From: an uncultured Mesorhizobium sp.
GTDB lineage: Bacteria > Pseudomonadota > Alphaproteobacteria > Rhizobiales > Rhizobiaceae
Reading direction: 5' to 3'
Assembly: GCA_950071955.1 (NCBI GenBank)
Contig: CATMOC010000249.1
Location: 1 to 6,107 of the forward strand
Length of the DNA stretch: 6,107 bases
Shown: positions 5,948 through 6,107 of the stretch, piece after piece
Layout of the letters: each line of letters begins with the position of its first letter
How positions within the stretch are numbered: the first letter of the stretch is position 1
The notes under the pieces: generated by a model
Told to the model about the DNA's origin: nothing
Database searches by the model: none
What the model saw: only the letters and a program-made list of their open reading frames with translations
Position numbers and translations under genes: made by a program

Positions 5948-6107
5948 TTTGCGATTTCGAAAAAGCCCCCGATGCGAGGCCGAGCGATTAAACGCGAACC
6001 TTTTCTAGATGAGACGGCCTGAGCGGAGAAAGGGTGTCTCATCCCGCTGAAGGATCTGCCTTTTGGTGAATGTTTGTTGACACGCTGCGGTTGACCCCTG
6101 CGATTTT
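5900..6107. mobile_element. Foreign sequence downstream of the Acr3 break, possibly insertion-sequence derived
   Basis: Base use changes visibly after about 5905 (runs of A and T, TAA, TTA) and no gene of the ars type continues. No long open frame is seen on either strand. The last 33 bases (6075-6107) begin TGTTGACA and repeat GTTGAC at 6076-6081 and 6090-6095. This recalls the ends of IS21-family elements, which begin with TG and carry repeated terminal motifs; the rest would lie beyond the window. The 5900-5945 piece weakly recalls a transposase remnant (ALEALNMAMQK). Both identifications are from memory and tentative. Confidence 0.35.
6008..6043. repeat. Inverted repeat GATGAGAC/GTCTCATC
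   Basis: Perfect 8-bp arms (6008-6015 and 6036-6043) with a 20-base spacer in the foreign-looking segment. No T-run follows, so it is not an obvious terminator. It may be a structured end or a protein-binding site of the inserted DNA. Confidence 0.4.

Noticed and set aside
1..6107. CRISPR array, tRNA or rRNA genes
   Set aside because: No regularly spaced repeats and no tRNA- or rRNA-like sequence were recognised on either strand.

Overview
The window looks like chromosomal DNA of a high-GC alphaproteobacterium, most likely Rhizobiales (Mesorhizobium/Phyllobacteriaceae-like). The reasons are dense GC-rich coding, a patatin with the rhizobial C-terminal block, soluble GAF-PAS kinases paired with OmpR-type regulators, a short periplasmic YkuD protein, and an arsR-arsC-acr3 order. 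This placement is inference from gene content; no rRNA or marker gene is present.

Left part (1-3392): the C-terminal part of a patatin-like phospholipase enters from the left edge on the + strand and stops abruptly at about 354-371. There it abuts the truncated 3' end of a minus-strand GAF-PAS histidine kinase. Both genes are cut in conserved domains, and an 18-bp stretch reads correctly for both, so this is a rearrangement or an assembly misjoin. Upstream of the kinase, in the same operon, is a canonical OmpR-family response regulator (minus, 1888-2625). A second OmpR-type regulator is divergently transcribed (plus, 2718-3392). Its receiver has lost the acidic pocket, the switch Thr and the Lys but kept the Asp, so it is probably a phosphorylation-independent partner.

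Middle (3422-4817): a minus-strand pair encodes a 55-residue hydrophobic peptide, overlapped by one base with a 148-residue exported protein that resembles the DUF6572 pattern. After a 323-bp non-coding region comes a plus-strand periplasmic L,D-transpeptidase (YkuD), closed by a strong rho-independent terminator.

Right part (4896-6107): an arsenic detoxification operon. An ArsR repressor with a C-terminal cysteine cluster lies behind a promoter whose -10 is covered by a 31-bp inverted repeat. It is followed by a thioredoxin-type ArsC, overlapped by the start of an Acr3 arsenite efflux gene. Acr3 breaks off after about 33 codons, and the remaining sequence (about 5900 to the end) is unrelated, less GC-rich and ends in what may be an IS21-type element terminus. 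Both window ends therefore carry broken genes, while the interior is intact.

Intended logic of the ars operon: As(V) is reduced by ArsC, As(III) releases ArsR and is exported by Acr3. As it stands here the export step is broken. The L,D-transpeptidase and exported proteins act in the envelope; whether the two-component genes regulate them is not shown by the sequence.
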